11,642 nt of DNA from DATFWK01 sp035259345 (lineage in GTDB: Bacteria > Actinomycetota > Thermoleophilia > Miltoncostaeales > Miltoncostaeaceae): the NCBI GenBank assembly GCA_035259345.1, contig DATFWK010000213.1, positions 1 through 11,642 on the forward strand. The letters are read 5' to 3'. The translations under genes were made by a program, and so were the position numbers. The notes beneath the pieces are model-generated. The model searched no databases. It was not told the DNA's origin and was given only the letters and a program-made list of their open reading frames with translations. This document shows, in pieces, positions 9,013 to 11,642 of the stretch (position 1 is its first letter; every line of letters starts with the position of its first letter).

Positions 9013-11642
9013 GTGACCTCGACGAGCGGGTCCCAGCAGCAGATGATGGCTCGTGACATGGCGTCTGCGCTCCCGGTCGACGTGATCCTCCGCGACGGCT
9101 CGACGCTTCGGTTCAGGCCGCCGGTCCGCGGTGACGTCCAGGCCCTGGTCGCCTTCTTCGCCCGCCTGTCCGATCGCAGCCGGTACCTCCGGTTCCACGG
9201 CGTGCGGCGCATCGACGCCGCGGCGGTCGAGCAGCTCGCCGATCCTTCCTGGGCCGAACGCGGCGTCCTGATCGGAACGCTCGCCGACACCAGTGGCGCC
9301 GAGGGCATCGTCGCGGTGGGCGAGTACGTGCGCCTGCGCGAGGCGGACGTGGCCGAGGTCGCCTTCGCCGTGGCGGACGCGTTCCAGGGACGGGGTGTCG
9401 GAACGCGCCTTCTCGAGCAGCTCGTGCTCCGCGCGGCGGAGGCCGGGGTGCGCGAGTTCGTCGCCGAGGTCCTGGTGGAGAACAAGGCGATGATCGGGGT
9501 CTTCACAGATGCCGGCTTCGAGGTGTCGCGCACCCTCAGCGGCGGCGAGGTCGAGGTGCGGTTTCCGATCGGGGCGACCACGGCGTTCCGATCGCGCGTG
9601 GACGAGCGCGACCACGTCGCGGTCGTGGCCTCGTTGCGGCCCTTCTTCGCGCCCGCGGGCGTGGCCGTGGTCGGTGCCTCGAAGCGGCGCGGCTCGATCG
9701 GCGGCGAGCTCTTCCGCAACATCCTCGCCGCCGACTTCGCCGGTGCGGCCTACCCGGTCAACTCGGGCGGTGAACCGGTCGGCGGCGTTCGGGGGTACAC
9801 GGGCGTCGACGAGATCCCCGGCGAGATCGACCTGGGTGTCATCTGCGTCCCCGGGGCCCACGTGGCCGAGTCGGCCGAGCAACTCCTCCGTCGCGGCGTG
9901 CGTGCGCTGTGCGTCATCTCCGCCGGCTTCGCCGAGATGGGGAGGGAGGGTGCCGAGCGACAGGACGAGCTCCTGGCCCTGGTGCGCGCATACGGAGCCC
10001 GGCTGGTCGGCCCGAACTGCCTCGGCATCGCGGTGCCGCCGATCGGGCTCAACGCGACCTTCGCTCCGCGGGCCCTGCCGGCCGGGCGCATCGCGTTCTC
10101 CTCGCAGAGCGGTGCGCTCGGGCTCGCCATGCTCGAGGCGGCAGCCGAGCGCGGCCTCGGCTTCTCCTCCTTCGTCTCGATCGGAAACAAGGCAGACGTC
10201 TCCTCGAACGATCTCCTCGAGTGGTGGGCCGAGGACGACGACACCGACCTCGTCATGCTCTACCTCGAGTCGTTCGGCAACCCGCGCAAGTTCGGCCGCA
10301 TCGCGCAGAAGGTCGCCAGGCGAAAGCCGCTCCTGGTGCTCAAGAGCGGGACGACCATGGCCGGCGCCCGCGCCGCCAGCTCGCACACCGCGGCACTCGC
10401 CGGCTCCGAGACGGCCGTCGACGCGCTCTTCCATCAGGCGGGAGCGCTTCGCGCCGCGACGCTCGAGGAGCTCGTCGATCTCGCCGCGCTCCTCTCCGGC
10501 CAGCCGCTTCCGCGCGGCCGGCGCGTCGCGGTGGTGACCAACGCCGGTGGCCTCGGCATCCTCTGTGCCGACGCCTGCGAGGCCTCCGGGCTCGAGCTGC
10601 CGGAGCTGTCGTCCGAGACGCGCTCGGCGCTGGGCGCCGTGCTTCCTCCCGAGGCAAGCGTCGTGAACCCGGTCGACCTGCTCGGCTCCGCGACCTCAGC
10701 GACTTACGCCGGCGCGCTGCCGCACATCCTGCGGGACGCGGGCATCGACGCCTTGATCGTCCTGTTCGTCCCGCCGGTCGTCGCCCGCCCGGAGGAGGTC
10801 GCCGGCGCGATCGCCGAGGGTGTCCGGCAGGCCCAGAGCGAAAAGCCCGTGCTGTCGGTCGTGCTGTCCGCCGACGGGACCCCGTCGGGCCTGCGCGGCA
10901 GCGACGCGCCAGTCGCGTCGTTCTCCTATCCGGAATCGGCCGCACGGGCGCTCGCCGGCGCAGCCGGTCGCGCCGAGTGGCTGCGCCGGCCGGCCGGCAT
11001 CGTGCCGCCGAGCGACGGCGTCGACGTCACCGGCGCCCGCCGTGTCGTCGACGAGGCCCTCGCCTCCGCACCGGACGGGTGGCTGGAACCGGATGCGGTG
11101 CGCGACCTCCTGCTCGCCTACAGGGTGCCGGTCGTGGAGGAGCGGCTCGCGATGAGCGTCGAGGCCGCCGTGGATGCCGCACGCGAGCTCGGCTTCCCGG
11201 TCGTCCTCAAGTCCGCCGTCGCCGGCTCCCACAAGAGCGACCGGGGCGGCGTCGCCCTCGACCTCCGCGACGAGCGTGCGGTCGTGGCCGCGGCCGAGCG
11301 GATCGGCCCGCCGCTGGTCGTCCAGACGCACGTCACGTGCAGGACCGAGCTCCTGGCCGGCGTCGTGCAGGACCCGCTGTTCGGGCCGCTCGTCGCGTTC
11401 GGGCCAGGCGGCGTTGCGGCGGAGCTGATCGGCGGCGCCCAGTTCCGGATCGCGCCCCTCACCGACCTCGACGCCGAGGAGCTGGTCCAGGGCGGCAAGG
11501 CCGGACGGCTGGTCCGGGGCTTCCGCGGTGCCCCGGCGGCGGACTCAGAGGCGCTCGCCGAGCTCCTGCACAGCCTCTCGCGCCTCGCGCTCGACCTGCC
11601 CGAGGTGGCCGAGCTCGACCTCAACCCGGTCATGGCCCAGCC
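9013..11642 (+). CDS. GNAT acetyltransferase fused to NDP-forming acyl-CoA synthetase (Pat-like), 3' end cut by window edge
   Basis: Open for 876 codons from GTG 9013 to the window end. The order is GNAT (about 30-195, acetyl-CoA loop QGRGVG at 125-130), then a CoA-binding Rossmann domain (VAVVGASKRRGSIGGELF from 217, later GPNCLG). Next comes the ligase-like region with phospho-accepting His458 (SSHTAALAGSE), then an ATP-grasp domain (VVLKSAVAGSHKSDRGGV) running to DLNPVMAQ. The family's last block usually ends about 20-30 residues later, so only the C-terminus is missing. In the Salmonella-type Pat the GNAT is C-terminal; here it is N-terminal, as reported for some actinobacterial Pats. Unlike the reportedly dead synthetase half of Salmonella Pat, the catalytic His is kept, so acyl-CoA synthetase activity is possible. 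AGGAGG at 9003-9008 supports GTG 9013; ATG 8998 is in frame but has no good ribosome-binding site. Likely roles are lysine acetylation of acyl-CoA synthetases and/or ADP-forming acyl-CoA synthesis. Confidence 0.9.
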   Translation, partial: MTSTSGSQQQMMARDMASALPVDVILRDGSTLRFRPPVRGDVQALVAFFARLSDRSRYLRFHGVRRIDAAAVEQLADPSWAERGVLIGTLADTSGAEGIVAVGEYVRLREADVAEVAFAVADAFQGRGVGTRLLEQLVLRAAEAGVREFVAEVLVENKAMIGVFTDAGFEVSRTLSGGEVEVRFPIGATTAFRSRVDERDHVAVVASLRPFFAPAGVAVVGASKRRGSIGGELFRNILAADFAGAAYPVNSGGEPVGGVRGYTGVDEIPGEIDLGVICVPGAHVAESAEQLLRRGVRALCVISAGFAEMGREGAERQDELLALVRAYGARLVGPNCLGIAVPPIGLNATFAPRALPAGRIAFSSQSGALGLAMLEAAAERGLGFSSFVSIGNKADVSSNDLLEWWAEDDDTDLVMLYLESFGNPRKFGRIAQKVARRKPLLVLKSGTTMAGARAASSHTAALAGSETAVDALFHQAGALRAATLEELVDLAALLSGQPLPRGRRVAVVTNAGGLGILCADACEASGLELPELSSETRSALGAVLPPEASVVNPVDLLGSATSATYAGALPHILRDAGIDALIVLFVPPVVARPEEVAGAIAEGVRQAQSEKPVLSVVLSADGTPSGLRGSDAPVASFSYPESAARALAGAAGRAEWLRRPAGIVPPSDGVDVTGARRVVDEALASAPDGWLEPDAVRDLLLAYRVPVVEERLAMSVEAAVDAARELGFPVVLKSAVAGSHKSDRGGVALDLRDERAVVAAAERIGPPLVVQTHVTCRTELLAGVVQDPLFGPLVAFGPGGVAAELIGGAQFRIAPLTDLDAEELVQGGKAGRLVRGFRGAPAADSEALAELLHSLSRLALDLPEVAELDLNPVMAQ

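Overview
The window is very GC-rich, with almost every third codon position G or C. It is densely packed, and starts and ribosome-binding sites look bacterial. Codon bias, a DosS/DosT-type sensor kinase, AniA-type copper proteins and a GNAT-first acyl-CoA synthetase fusion suggest an actinobacterium, possibly an environmental Thermoleophilia-like lineage. That placement is inference; no rRNA or tRNA marker is present. No IS element, CRISPR array or RNA gene was seen.

Layout. (1) Positions 1-4075, minus strand: a tightly packed set read right to left. It holds a benzoate-CoA-ligase-family enzyme, a PaaI-type hotdog thioesterase (11-base overlap, TTG start), a BadH-like short-chain dehydrogenase (GTGA overlap) and an FAD flavoprotein that runs off the left edge. 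This looks like a CoA-thioester pathway for an aromatic or alicyclic acid. (2) Positions 4173-6659: a divergent two-component pair, with a NarL/LuxR-type response regulator on minus and a two-GAF histidine kinase on plus. The first GAF domain keeps the heme-ligand His and distal Tyr of DosS/DosT. Neither gene has a usable ATG, GTG or TTG at its expected start. Both instead show a GGAGG Shine-Dalgarno exactly 6 bases before an ATC codon, inside a symmetric 93-bp intergenic region. (3) Positions 6640-7017, minus: a small unrecognised gene converging on the kinase. (4) Positions 7246-8910, plus: a secreted blue-copper cupredoxin, a strong hairpin, then an AniA-like copper nitrite reductase (nirK) with all copper ligands and catalytic residues. 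(5) From 9013 to the right edge, plus: a GNAT domain fused in front of an NDP-forming acyl-CoA synthetase (Pat-like), missing only its C-terminal end.

How the genes may fit together (inference). The cupredoxin is a plausible electron donor to NirK, and the heme-GAF kinase is a plausible O2/NO sensor controlling denitrification or the adjacent CoA operon. The Pat-like fusion may acetylate acyl-CoA synthetases: the window's own CoA ligase carries the P-x4-G-K motif around the lysine such enzymes target. The window could therefore link low-oxygen or NO sensing, nitrite respiration and aromatic/alicyclic acid activation, but no single line of evidence proves this.
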